Below are positions 48,121-59,434 of a stretch of DNA of 64,000 nt, in pieces (position 1 is the first letter of the stretch; the number at the start of each line of letters is the position of its first letter). The position numbers were made by a program, and so were the translations under genes. The notes below the pieces were generated by a model. The model searched no databases, was not told the DNA's origin, and was given only the letters and a program-made list of their open reading frames with translations. Origin of the DNA: Lolium rigidum (taxonomy: Eukaryota; Streptophyta; Magnoliopsida; Poales; Poaceae); NCBI RefSeq assembly GCF_022539505.1, contig NC_061508.1:89817276-89881275 (forward strand). Reading direction: 5' to 3'.

Positions 48121-48404
48121 ATTTGGGATTTGGATTTTGATATTCTGCTATCAATCCCAATTCCTGAGAATCAGTTGCGATTCTTGATTTCTGAGAATCA
48201 GTAGCTATCTATTTGTTTACCCTGCTGTGGGATCTGAGAATCAGAATCTATCTGTTTGTTTACTTTGCTATTTAGGAACCTTTACGAACTATAATTAATG
48301 TAAAATGTATGTTATGTCTTCATTTGTGCGTGTTCTAGTTATTGCTTCTGCCGGGGTTTCATCGAAATGACAAGTATGTATACAAATATTTTAGAAATTG
48401 AAAC
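48121..48404. mobile_element. Harbinger terminal fragment, duplicated
   Basis: GGCCCCCTTTATTTGGG plus about 270 bp of the Harbinger end, preceded by TTA (48118-48120). It is cut at the inner tandem junction. Confidence 0.85.
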
Positions 48405-49990
48405 AAATAAAATACGAAAAAGAGGTTTTCTGCCTCCCAGGAATTAAATACCAATGAAGGGGACATTGTAGGAAAGTCGCAGAAATCAACTAAAAATGCA
48501 TAAATTGTGGTGTATGATGGAAAATATCAATGAAAACTAAACATATGTGTGACAATAATGATGATGTAAAATGCACGTATCAACTCCCCAAGCTGAAACC
48601 TTTGATCGTCCCCGAGCAAATAAGCGAATATGTCATATCATGCATCAATGAGCTTATGGTTGATAAAATAAATACGAGCATTGCATCATCAACTTATGCA
48701 TAATAAATTATAATGTAAGATCTCCGAACCAAAAATCATACAAACATGGACTTCATAAAATAGAAATTCTAGCAATTACCTCTTACCATTTGAACAAGAC
48801 TAACCATTGCATGTTGGACACTAGAACAACGTTTCATGTGTGTCTATAAATATAGATCACTTCTATGCTTGGCTTTTTACCAGCTTTATTTCTCTTTTAC
48901 TTTGACTTTATACTGAAGATAAACTCTCATAGAGCAACTAGTTAAAATAAGAGAAATTGTTAAATGACAAGAGGAGGATGAAGTTTGATGTTTACCAAAC
49001 ACTTTTCCATTTCTTGATGCGATCAGTTAATAGTCTTGCCCCCTAATAACAAGTATAAACATTATTCATGGATCTTTCAATCATGTCATATGCTCTACAT
49101 CCACCATTGTCTTTGACTTTTCATGGCTAACCGAATCCTCTCGTTGCCTGACCTTTTCATTCACAAGCTTGTCCTAGCATATGTATTGATCCATGACAAT
49201 TAGTTTACATGTTGATTACCAAGTAGCACAAGAGTATCTCATACCTCCTTGTCATCTCCTCTTACTACTATTTGTTCTTCAAGACCACATCTCCAACATA
49301 ACTTCAAGGTATTTTGTTTTTCTTATAATACTTAGTATTTCTTGCATGGATCTTTCTTTTGTTGCAAACCATGCTTACAAAATTCTATGCTTGTCCAACA
49401 TGTTCAAGTTAATTAAGTTCAAGATAAGATGTAATTGAAATTTCTAAATACGAGGAGCACATCTGCATGAGTGTTACCCATAAATCTCCACACAAAAGAA
49501 CCATGGATGACACCATACTTCAAATTTCATTAAAAACCACTTGACCAAATATAGATGATAATGCTCTAAGAGCTTTCCAAACTATGAGAGACTTGATAAC
49601 TACTAGATGAAAGCAAAAACCAAACTAAGATAAAGACTAAGAACGATATGATAAACTAAAAATCACAAAAGACTTGATATAACTCCACCAAGCTTAGGCC
49701 CCCTTTATTTGGGCTTTGGATTTTGATATTCTGCTATCAATCCCAATTCCTGAGAATCAGTTGCGATTCTTGATTTCTGAGAATCAGTAGCTATCTATTT
49801 GTTTACCTACTTGTGGGATCCGAGAATCGGAATCTATCTGTTTGTTTACTTTGCTATTTAGGAACCTTTACGAACTATAATTAATGTAAAATGTATGTTA
49901 TGTCTTCATTTGTGCGTGTTCTAGTTATTGCTTCTGCCGGGGTTTCATCGAAATGACAAGTATGTATACAAATATTTTAGAAATTGAAAC
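48405..49990 (+). repeat. Inner tandem duplication, second unit (1,586 bp)
   Basis: About a dozen differences from the first unit, several at CTG/CAG (for example CCTGCTGTGGGATCTGAG reads CCTACTTGTGGGATCCGAG). Not duplicated in unit 2 of the larger repeat, so it arose later or is an assembly effect. Confidence 0.95.
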
Positions 49991-50069
49991 CATCATCCAA
50001 AATGCACGTTCAATTACCAACCATTATCCAAAACGTACATCAACCATCACCTGAAAGTAGTGCGTAAAA

Positions 50070-51383
50070 CTAAACTCCAACTATAGCTGCCAATAATCCA
50101 TCAACTATTCTCTCCCTGGTTACTTTCATGAGAGCGTCATCACCATGCACAATATTAGATACACGACCACTAGGTGGAGGTAGTAGATCCCCTGGCATGT
50201 AGTACATCACGATCACATCTATCAAACTCTTTATCTCTCAAGTGGATGTCCCTGATAAAATTATGACATGCCATACAATCAACAATGATCAAAGCTTGCT
50301 TATCACAGGGGTAAGATGGCATATTCAATAAAATACGTCACTTCATCTTTAACACACCAAATGCACGCTCAATGACATTGCGTAGCAATGAATGGACATG
50401 GTTAAAGATTTCTTTTTTACCATTGGGGGGGGTCACCATGGATAAATTCTGGCACATGGTATTTTGTCGACTTGTATGGAGCTAGATACCCCCTCACAAT
50501 TTGGATAACCCGAATCAACAAGATAGTACCTACCTGAAAAACAACACATGTATTGTTATGTAATATGATATTGTATTATGGCAATGTAATAATACAATAA
50601 ACAATTGTAATGTTACCTTTCGGCGGGTGTGGAAACATGGCTGCATACTTGACCATAGTATCCTTAAATATCCTTGTGTCATGTGCCGACCATGGCCATC
50701 CCACAACTACAGAGGTGAATCTCATATCAAAGTCGCACACTGCCATGATATTTTGTGTTGGATACCCATGCTAACCAACATGGTTCACTATCTCTTCAGC
50801 GGGAACAACCACAGGGATATATATGAGACCCATGAATTGCACCAATGTAATCATCAAAGTGAGGTGAAAATCTAGAATCTCGAAGCCTTTCATGCACATC
50901 TCTGAAGTCCGGATCTTTTGGCTTAATAGTATCTACAACCATCTTGTTCAAGCACTCTAGCACATGGTTGAATTTCATGTGTATTACCTCGGTTGATCGC
51001 TTGAATCGATTCTCCACTTGGTTAACAGATTGAGGACCACCAACTATCCACAAGAACATACCCAAGCACTCCTCTGAGCTCATGTTCCTTGTTGACGTCA
51101 AACCATAACTTTTCACAAGAGTCTCATGCAATCTACCAAAACATGGTTTGTACATCCTAAACGTGACATATCAATCTTTGTTTGTATTCAAATTTTCAGT
51201 AACCTATTGTTGATCGGTGATGATAGGAATTCTCCTATTCCTTTTGGTTAAGAACTTCTCACCATACATCACGACAACATGTGCATCTCGCATGTAGTAC
51301 TCCCTCCTTTTCCTTTTTGCCGCAGCTACAACCATTTCAGAATTAACTCCATCCTCATCGCTCTCACTATGACTTGTGCTCAT
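50070..51383 (-). pseudogene. Harbinger transposase, unit 1 copy (dead)
   Basis: The start ATG at 51383 opens MSTSHSE...; the last stretch ends at TAG 50070-50072. The longest intact piece (51155-50796) holds GGPQSVNQVENRFKRST and a GAIHGSHI segment. PIF transposases have AIDGTHI there, and the D is the first catalytic aspartate, so D-to-H (GAT to CAT) kills the enzyme. VDSGYP (second D) and RNVIE (catalytic E) are visible downstream, before the TGA in KMK-stop. Frames shift several times. Confidence 0.8.
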
Positions 51384-51400
51384 CTAAAACACGATATAAA

Positions 51401-51645
51401 GGCAAATAAAATGTCATGATACATAGCCACAAATTAAACATAAAAGCATATAAAATTTCATCATACATAGTCACAAATTTAACATAACAACATATAAAAT
51501 GTCATCATACATAGTCACAAATTAAACATAACAACAAATAAAATGTCATCATACATAGCCACAAATTAAACAGAACAACAAATAAAATGTCATCATACAT
51601 AGCCACACATAACAGCAAATAAAATGCCATGATACATAGCATAGA
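51401..51645. repeat. ~44-bp tandem repeat between the Harbinger genes
   Basis: Five to six imperfect units of AAATAAAATGTCATCATACA-TAGCCACAAATTAAACATAAC lie between the transposase start and the ORF1 end. The same array is at 57069-57308 in unit 2. Confidence 0.85.
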
Positions 51646-51690
51646 TCATCTAATTCTTCCTATGGTCCTCATACATCCTCCTCAGCCAAT

Positions 51691-52182
51691 TCATCTTGCC
51701 TTCATTTGTCCTAAATATACGAAAAAGGCACGGTTCTCCAACTTAGCAAACAACTTTGTTGCTATGTAATGATCATCACTTCCTTCTTCTGCTCCACAGA
51801 TCACTACTTCTTCCATTATCTTCTCAATTTCAGTGACAATGATCATTTTGCTAGAAGCAACTGATGCATCTTCATTAATCATATGATCAACCATACGCTT
51901 TATTTCACGTTGCACACGATTTTTTTTTTGGGTTCTCAAGCTGTCCAGCGCCTCTTTTGCATGACTACTTGGAGTAACGTGTACTTCATCATCATCATCA
52001 TATTCAAGATTATGAAGCTCTGCACCCTCATGTAACACTGTGCCAGATATTGTACCAGGCATGAATGAGCTTTCTCCAGTAACAAGGACATTCTCAAACA
52101 TTCTGCTAGGAGCTTCTACCGTCTGGTCGATTGAGAGTCGGACTCCAATCGTGTCTAACTCTCCACAGTTTGTGGGGGTCAC
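51691..52182 (-). pseudogene. Harbinger ORF1 fragment fused to antisense copia LTR
   Basis: A 163-codon open frame. From about residue 28 on it is the C-terminal half of Harbinger ORF1 (FENVLVTGESSFMPGT..., acidic DDDDEVHVTPSS, KRMVDHMINED). The first ~27 residues come from the opposite strand of the copia LTR across the 52102/52103 junction. The Myb/SANT DNA-binding part is missing. It is an accidental chimera of the duplication; expression is not indicated. Confidence 0.7.
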
Positions 52183-52688
52183 ACACTTAAAAGCACTGAA
52201 TGAGCCTAATTTGATCTGTCTAAGAAGTGAATCGGCTGGGTTCGACCTAAGCCGGATAGGGACCAGGTCAGCGAGTTAGACTCTTGGTGACCAGATTAGA
52301 GTTCCAGTAAGTGGGCCGAAAGTGTTGTGAAGCTCACACTTAATCCCTATATATAGTGGGGCGTCGGATGCCCAAATGGCACGGTTAGGCCTCTCCCATG
52401 TGTTGGGAACCCTAGCGCTTCCATTCATACTAGATGTAGTACCGGACCTAGCTAGCAATCCACCGTTGAAGCTCCTCCTCATACGTGTGGATACATGAAG
52501 AGATGTTGTATTTTTGCACTTCGAAGATCATGGGATTGGATCAGATCCAGGACTGCACTGCCTTGACGGGCTTCACCAATTTCTGCATGTGCGCATCTAG
52601 TGGTCATCCCTATGACCTTCTACCTTGGCTAGATCTTCGGAATATCGCGTAGGGAAATAGTTTTTATTTATTTCTATGTAGCCCTACA
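52103..52688 (+). repeat. Partial copia LTR (3' part), unit 2
   Basis: Counterpart of 44839-45425, followed by a PBS-like TAGTATCATAGC (52690-52701) and the same leader to 52737. Confidence 0.85.
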
Positions 52689-52737
52689 ATAGTATCATAG
52701 CGATACCTTCGATTTTTAGGCCCGATCTAAGCATATG

Positions 52738-54266
52738 TGGTTGATGGTCCCAAGTGCAGGAAATCAATTGTAGTATTTTTCAATAAGAAATGTGGTCGAA
52801 CCCACGAGGATATGAAGGTATTGGTTAGCAGAATCGATAAGAAAACAATAATAATAAACCAACATTTTTGGTATTTTATGTGTATAGTTTTAATAAAAAT
52901 AAAGTGCAGAAAGTAATTAACAATTAAGTAAAAGCTCTCAATGAGAGAAAAGCCCAATCCTCTATGCAGAAAGAAGACAAGCTTAAGTTTGTGTGCTTAT
53001 ATGAGATGAAAGTTTCCGAGAGCTACATGGATTTACTAGCATCTAAGTTCTACACAACATGGTAAATATTTTTTCAAGTTTTATTCAGTTAGGGATGGAG
53101 CCTAAATTAGGTGCGACCATAGATATGAGCAAACACACCGGTTATGATTGGTCCTAGAGACATTTTCATGAGCAAGTATAGAATCATTAAGACATAAATG
53201 TCCCACCATAGAAATAAGATCATCGGTCCCCGACATAAACCCCACTAACGCAACTCATAGTATTGGAAAACAGTTTCTGCCAGTCCGCCCCTTCCAACAC
53301 ACATTCATTACATTAAAGTGCAGCCCTATGAACCCATATAGGTGAAGTAATATGCAGTCGTTGTTCGCATAAAACCGTCATAGAACAACATAAAGATAGA
53401 AAACTTGACCAAATACTCATTGCACATCATATAGAATCATAGCTAGATCATCGTATGCCCTCAAGAACGTGGGAAACTACTCACAAGTGTCAAACATGGT
53501 ATGAACCAGATGCATAATGATTACAACACAATCTGAATGTATAATCTCCACACCAAATAATGACGAAGTACCAATCACAAACATGCAATAGCACTAAAAA
53601 CAATATGCGGGGTTCAATTCAACACAACCTATGAGGGGGATGACGTCGATCTCGTAGATGGATATGGTGGTGATGATCGTGCTAGTGAAGATGTTTATGG
53701 AGATGCCTCCCCCCAAGCCAAGGTGGAGTGGTGATATCGATGGCGTGGATTTCCCCTTCACTCGAGGCACCGGTGCGGCGAGGATCCGCCCTCTCCCGGA
53801 GTAGGAGAGGACTCTCGCCTCCGTCGCCTGCATCAATAAATTTCGGGAAAATATGGCTTAGGTTTTTAGGCGAAACGGAGGCTCTGGTATAAAACGGGGT
53901 CCGAGACAATACCCGGGGTGAAAACAGGCCAGGGTGTCGCGCCCTACATGTCTGGGCGCGCCACCTTGTGCCGTTTAGCCCTCGTGGCTCCGCTCGTGTG
54001 CTTCTTTCGCTCACGGTCATTCTCCGGGTGAAAAACTGATCAGGTATTTTTACCTTGATTTTTAGATGTCCAGAAAGCCCTGAAACAAATAAAATACGAA
54101 AAAGGAGGTTTTCTGCCTCCCAAGAATTAAATACCAATGAAGGGGACATTGTAGGAAAGTCTCAGAAATCAACTAAAAATGCATAAATTGTGGTGTATGA
54201 TGGCAAATATCAATGAAAACTAAAAATATATGTAGCAATAATGATGATGTAAAATTCACGTATTCA
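52738..54266 (-). repeat. 3' LTR of element Z, unit 2
   Basis: Counterpart of 45475-46998, starting TGGTTGATGGTCC (a change from TGATTG) and ending CACGTATTCA, so both termini have decayed by a base or two. A polypurine tract follows at 54267. Confidence 0.85.
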
Positions 54267-55376
54267 ACTCCCCAAGCTTAAACCTTTGATCGTCCCCGAG
54301 AAAATAAGCGAATATATCATATTATGCATCAATGAGCTTATGGTTGATAAAAGAAATACGAGCATTGCATCATCAACTTATGCATATTAAATTGTAATGT
54401 ATGATCTCTGAACAAAAAATCATACAAACATGGACTTCATAAAATAGAAACTCTAGCAATTACCTCTTACCATTTGAACAAGACTAACTATTGCATGTTG
54501 GACACTGGAACAATGTTTCATGTGTGTCTATAAATATAGATCACTTCTATGCTTGGCTTTTTACCAGTTTTATTTCTCTTCTACTTTGACTTTGTACTGA
54601 AGATAAACTCTCATAGAGCAACTAGTTACAAGAAGAGAAATTGTTAAATGACAAGATGAGGATGAAGTTTGATGTTTACCAAACACTTTGCCATTTCTTG
54701 ATGGGATCAGTTAATAGTCTTGCCCCCTAATAACAAGTACAAATATTATTCATGGATCTTTCAATCATGTCATATGCTCTACATCCACCATTGTCTTTGA
54801 CTTTCCATGGCTAACCGAATCCTCTGGTGCCGACCTTTTCATTCACAAGCTTGTCCGAGCATATGTATTGAAATATCAATGACAATTAGTTTACCTGTTG
54901 ATTACCAAGTAGCACAAGAGTATCTCATACCTCCTTGTCATCTCGTCTTACTACTATTTGTTCTCCAAGACCACATCTCCAACATAACTTCAAGGTATTT
55001 TGTTTTCTTATGATACTTAGTATTTCTTGCATGGATCTTTCCTTTGTTGCAAACCATACTTACAAATTCTATGCTTGTCCAACATGTTCAAGATAAGATG
55101 TAGTTGAAATTCCTAAATACGAGGAGCACATCTGCATAAGTGTTACCCATAAATGTCCATACAAAAGAACCATGGATGACACCATAATTCAAATTTCATT
55201 AAAAACCACTTGACCAAATGTAGATGATAATGCTCTAAGAGCTTTCCAAACTATGAGAGACTTGGTAACTACTAGATGAAAGCAAAAAACCAAACTAAGA
55301 TAAAGACTAAGAACGACATGATAAACTAAAAATCATAAAAGACTTGATATAACTCCACCAAGCTTAGGCCCCCTTT
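54267..55376 (-). other. Element Z internal non-coding DNA, unit 2
   Basis: Counterpart of 46999-48120 with a few percent divergence and small deletions. No gene recognised. Confidence 0.65.
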
Positions 55377-55766
55377 ATTTGGGCTTTGGATTTTGAGATT
55401 CTGCTATCAATCCTCATTCACGAGAATCAGTTGTGATTCTTGATTTCTTAGAATCCGAAGTTGTCTGTTTGTTCACCCTGTTGTGGGATATGAGAATCAA
55501 AATATATCTGTTTGTTTACTTTGCTATTTAGGCAGCTTTACGAACCATAATTAATGTAAAATGTATGTTATGTCTTCATTTGTGCGTGTTCTAGTTATTG
55601 CTTCTGTCGGGGTTTCATCAAAATGACAAGTATGTATACAAATATTTTAGAAATTGAAACCATCATCCAAAATGCACGTTCAATTACCAATCATTATCGA
55701 AAACGTACATCAACCATCACCCGAAAGTAGTGCGTAAAACTAAACTCCATCTGTAGCTGCCAATAA

Positions 55767-57051
55767 TCAATAAGCTATTCTCTCCCTGGTTACTTTCATG
55801 GGAGCGTCATCACCATGCACAATGTTAGATACACGACCAGTAGGTGGAGGTAGTAGATCCCCTGGCATGTAGTAATCATCTCGATCACATCTATCAAACT
55901 CTTTATCTCTCAAGTGGATGTCCCTGATAAAATTATGAAGTGTCATACAATCAACAATGATCAAAGCTTGCTTATCACAGGGGTAAGATGGCATATGCAA
56001 TAAAATACGTCACTTCATCTTTAACACACCAAATGCATGCTCAATGACATTGCGTAGCAACTAATGGGCATGGTTAAAGATTTATTTTTACCGTTGGGGG
56101 GTCACCATGGATAAATTCTGGCAGATGGTATTTTGTCGACTTGTATGGAGCTAGATACCCCTCACAATTTGGATAACCCGAATCAACAAGATAGTACCTA
56201 CCTGAAAAACAACACATGTATTGTTATGTAATATGGTATTGTATTATGGTAATGTAATAATACAATAAACAATTGTAATGTTACCTTTCGGCGGGTGTGG
56301 AAACATGGCTGCATACTTGACCAAAGTATCCTTAAATATCCTTGTGTCATGGGCCGACCATGGCCATCCCGCAACTACAGAGGTGAATCTCATATCAAAG
56401 TCGCACACTTGCCATGATATTCGTGTTGGATACCGATGCTAACCAACATGGTTCACTATCTTTTCAGCGGGAACAATCACAGGGATATATATGAGACCCA
56501 TCAATTGCACCAATGTAATCATCAAAGTGAGGTGAAAATCTAGAATCTCGAAGCCTTTCATCCACGTCTCTGAAGTCCGGATCTTTTGGCTTAATAGTAT
56601 CTACAACCATTTTGTTCAAGCACTCTAGCACATGGTTGAATTTCCTATGTATTAGCTCGGTTGATCGCTTGAATCGATTCTCCACTTGGCTAACAGATTG
56701 AGGACCACCAACTATCCACAAGAACATACCCAAGCACTCCTCTGAGCTCATGTTCCTTGTTTACGTCAAACCATAACTTTGCACAAAAGTCTCATGCAAT
56801 CTATCAAAACACGACATGTACATCCTAAACATGACATATCAATCTTTGTTTGTATTCAAATTTTCAGTAACCTATTGTTGACCGGTCATGATAGGAATTC
56901 TCCTATTCCTTTTGGTTAAGAACTTCTCACCATACATCAGGGCAACATGTGCGACTCGCATGTAGTACTCCCTCCTTTTCCTTTTTGCCGCAATTCGCAA
57001 CCATTTTGAATTAACTCCATCCTCATCGCGCTCACTATGACTTGTGCTCAT
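55767..57051 (-). pseudogene. Harbinger DDE transposase (unit 2 / intact-ended copy)
   Basis: ATG at 57051 (MSTSHSERDEDGVNSKWLR...). Motifs in order: GGPQSVSQVENRFKRST, GAIDGSHI (first D kept), CDFDMRFTSVVAGWP, then an 83-bp GT-AG intron (56284-56202) between HPPKG and YYLVDSGYP (second D). RNVIEHAFGVLK follows (catalytic E). A TGA at 56012-56010 replaces the Trp of KMKWRILL, and there are other frameshifts (for example after MTGQQ at about 56880). The C-terminal CMTLHNFIRD...PPPTGRVSNIV ends at 55767. The full catalytic triad survives in pieces, so the element decayed after insertion. Confidence 0.82.
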
Positions 57052-57068
57052 CTAAAACACAATATAAA

Positions 57069-57308
57069 GGCAAATAAAATGTCATGATACATAGCCACAA
57101 ATTAAACATAAAAGCATATAAAATATCATCATACATAGTCACAAATTTAACATAGCAACATATAAAATGTCATCATACATAGTCACAAATTAAACATAAC
57201 AGGAAATAATATGGCATTATACATAGCCACAAATTAAACAGAACAACAAATAAAATATCATCATACATAGCCACACATAACAGCAAATAAAATGCCATGA
57301 TACATAGC
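57069..57308. repeat. ~44-bp tandem repeat between the Harbinger genes, unit 2
   Basis: Counterpart of 51401-51645, with unit-specific base changes. Both copies keep the same unit number, so the array predates the duplication. Confidence 0.85.
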
Positions 57309-57378
57309 ATAGATCATCTAATTCTTCCTATGGTCCTCATACATCGTCCTCAGCCAATTCATCTGGCCTTCATTTGTC

Positions 57379-58222
57379 CTAAATATACGAAAAGGCACGG
57401 TTCTCCAACTTAGCAAACAACTTTGTTGCTATGTAATGCTCATCACTTCCTTCTTCTGCTCCACATATCACTACTTCTTCCATTATCTTCTCAATTTTAG
57501 TGACAATGATCATTTTGCTAGAAGCAACTGGCGCATCTTCATTAATCATATGATCAACCATACGCTTCATTTCACGTTGCCCAAGATTTTTTTTTGGTTC
57601 TCAAGCTGTCCAACGCCTCTTTTGCACGACTACTTGGAGTAACGTGTACTTCTTCATCATCATCATCATCTTCAAGATTATCAAGCTCTGCACCCCCATG
57701 TAACACCGTGCCAGATACTGTACCAGGCATGAATGAGCTCTCTCCAGTAACAAGGACATTCTCAAACGTCCTGCTCATCTCATCCAAATGTTCAGGTCCA
57801 TGTTTGCGAAATGCCAGAAACTCCTTGTTTTCCTGAAAACATAATAGTAGGTATATTGTTTTCTTGTAATAACACATTCTCAAAATTACTACAGTAGAGT
57901 AAAACTTACTTCTCCCATTTTCTTCCACCAATCATCATCAGCTATCACAGTGGCTGCTTCATCATTCCAACCTAAATATTTTGTCTTGTTCTTGAAGGGC
58001 ATCCAATTGGTGTACTCCTTCTTCATACTATCCCATTTATTTTTGAATTGTTGTTTGTTATAATCTCTCCTTGTTTCTCTAAAAACAACCCTCAGCAAGG
58101 TTTTTGTAACCAACCGGACTTAGAAACTTCAGAGGGCTATTCCCCTTTTCTTTCTCAATCACACAAAGTTTGCAAAAAATAGCAGTAACTTCCGCATCCC
58201 AAATTGCTTTGTCTTTTGCCAT
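57379..58222 (-). pseudogene. Harbinger ORF1, Myb/SANT-like DNA-binding protein
   Basis: ATG at 58222, MAKDKAIWDAEVTAIFCKL..., stop by frameshift at about 58090, then QFKNKWDSMKKEYTNW...LGWNDEA...DDWWKKMGE in the next frame. This is the trihelix/Myb-SANT fold carried by PIF elements that helps the transposase bind the ends. A probable GT-AG intron (about 57909-57832) precedes ENKEFLAFRKHGPEHLDEMS. The acidic segment and KRMVDHMINED tail end at 57379. Two indels (about 58090 and 57573) break the frame. The region between ATG and the right terminal repeat is GC-rich at 58395-58690 and may be the promoter. Confidence 0.75.
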
Positions 58223-58892
58223 CTATATAATGTATACGATTAAATTAAATTTACACAAACGGGAACTAGCACTGAACAACATAGCAGTAGTATTCATAGT
58301 TTCTAACAACACTCATATTACTTTCTAACAACACTCGTATTAGTTTCTAACAACATAGCAGTAGTATTCATCGAGCACTCATATTAGTTTCTAACGAGCG
58401 GCTGGAGCAAACAAGAGCACATACCTTCACAGGGACACGCCGGATGGACTAGGCACTGGAGCGGGGCATGGTGGAGCGCCGGAGTACAGCGGAAGCCGGC
58501 GGCCAGATGAGTGGGAGCCGGGGACCGGAGGAGCGGGTGGGAGACGCAGGTCGGTGGCCGGACGAGCGGGTGGGAGGAGCAGGAGGCGGCAGCCGGATGA
58601 GCGGGGCGACGTGCGGAAATCGTGAGGGGCAGAGGAGGGCCAGGAGGCGGCGGTCTGATGCGGGGGCGGGGGAGGGGGTTACACGTGAGGGGGGTAGGCA
58701 GAAAATGATTCGGCAAAAAAAAAAGCTCAGGAATCACCTATTTTCTCAATTCTCATCTTGTGGTACTCTGTGTGTACTTTTTAGAATCAATTCTGGACAA
58801 TCTGGGTATTGTGGAGGGATGTTTGTTTCAGATTCTAATTCTACAGTAGCTAGAATCCAAGAATCAAGAATTTAAGCCCAAGCAAAGGGTAC

Positions 58893-59434
58893 TTAGTTTG
58901 TTGGCATAGGGTCATCCTTACTAGCGCTTTCCTCCTCATAATGGGCGTCCAACTCCTTGAGCTTCCAAGGATAAGGTCTCCCATTGTAGAAAGATGTAGG
59001 AGGATCATTGAACTTGGTGGAGGCAGCTTCAGCGATCGTCATGAAACGATCTTCATACTCGCAGTTCTGATTTTCCACATCCCACATCGTGGCTTGGAAC
59101 CTATCCAGCTTGTGTGAGGATATGGAAAATCTTCTCCTCCGTATCCTTGATCCTTTCCTCGTAGGCTTCCACCTTCTTCTTCATATTTATTTTCATAAAG
59201 TGATGAGTATCAAGACTACGCTCGATCACGGTGCCATATCTAAAGACAATATCCTCCAGAACTTGCAACCTCTCTTCCATGGTGCCCTCGGTCTTGGGAG
59301 CTTTCACCTCCTCCATGAGCAGCACCCCTCCTTGTAAGGTCAAGGTCTTCAAAGGCGCCACCATGGAGTTGAGGTAGTGGTTCACCACGCCTTTCTTACT
59401 AGAGCCTTCACCTTCCAGATTGGATACGGAGCTT
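58893..59434 (-). pseudogene. Env-position ORF of element Z (coiled-coil protein)
   Basis: Minus strand, between pol and the 3' LTR. NHYLNSMVAPLKTLTLQGGVL is followed by EERLQVLEDIVFRYGTVIER, HHFMKINMKKKVEAYEERIKDTEEKIFHI (charged heptads, likely coiled coil) and DVENQNCEYEDRFMTIAEAA. A one-base slip near 59095 splits it. It ends DDPMPTN-TAA, and that TAA is the Harbinger target duplication. Triticeae Athila-like elements often carry an ORF in this place. Its function is unknown, and I see no signal peptide or membrane segment to support an envelope. Confidence 0.65.

Larger units (their letters stand above)
46821..48404 (+). repeat. Inner tandem duplication, first unit (1,584 bp)
   Basis: Spans the end of Z's LTR, its polypurine tract, Z internal DNA and the first 284 bp of the Harbinger. 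It is repeated at 48405-49990. TGAAAC occurs at all three junctions (46815-46820, 48399-48404, 49985-49990). Confidence 0.95.
44839..52102 (+). repeat. Tandem duplication unit 1 (7,264 bp, with an internal duplication)
   Basis: Runs from inside the copia LTR (CTGCTAGGAGC) through PBS, Z 3' LTR, Z internal DNA and most of a Harbinger, and stops at ...CTCAAACAT. It is then followed at 52103 by CTGCTAGGAGC again. Unit 2 (52103-57770) has the same order. Without its extra 1,586 bp, unit 1 is 5,678 bp against 5,668 bp in unit 2. Confidence 0.93.
49697..52102 (-). mobile_element. PIF/Harbinger transposon, truncated copy in unit 1
   Basis: Starts GGCCCCCTTTATTTGGGC after TTA and is collinear with 55377-57770. 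It lacks the ORF1 5' part, promoter and right terminal repeat because the duplication breakpoint lies at 52102. It cannot transpose, having only one terminus. Confidence 0.9.
52103..57770 (+). repeat. Tandem duplication unit 2 (5,668 bp)
   Basis: Same order as unit 1, but continuing past 57770 into the intact Harbinger end and Z. Hand comparison of about 90 bp (46051-46140 region) shows about 4 differences, so the units have diverged by a few percent. The junction-matching CTGCT occurs at 44839, 52103 and 57771. Confidence 0.93.
55377..58892 (-). mobile_element. PIF/Harbinger transposon, complete (3,516 bp)
   Basis: TTA flanks both ends (55374-55376 and 58893-58895), the 3-bp duplication typical of PIF/Harbinger. 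Terminal inverted repeats are GGCCCCCTTTATTTGGGC and, reverse complemented, GTACCCTTTGCTTGGGC. It encodes the expected pair on the minus strand: a Myb/SANT-like ORF1 and a DDE transposase. Both are broken, so this copy is not autonomous. It sits in Z exactly at the stop codon of Z's env-position ORF. Confidence 0.92.

Noticed and set aside
47607..49438. Identical 81-codon plus-strand frames at 47607 and 49193 as a conserved small gene
   Set aside because: Identity is due to the 1.59-kb tandem duplication. The frame is antisense to element Z, has no motif, and is broken in the third copy near 55010.
51298..51312. TAGTACTCCCTCC as a MITE end within the Harbinger
   Set aside because: It is in the transposase coding sequence (antisense of the REYYM segment) and is present in both units. 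Coincidental match.
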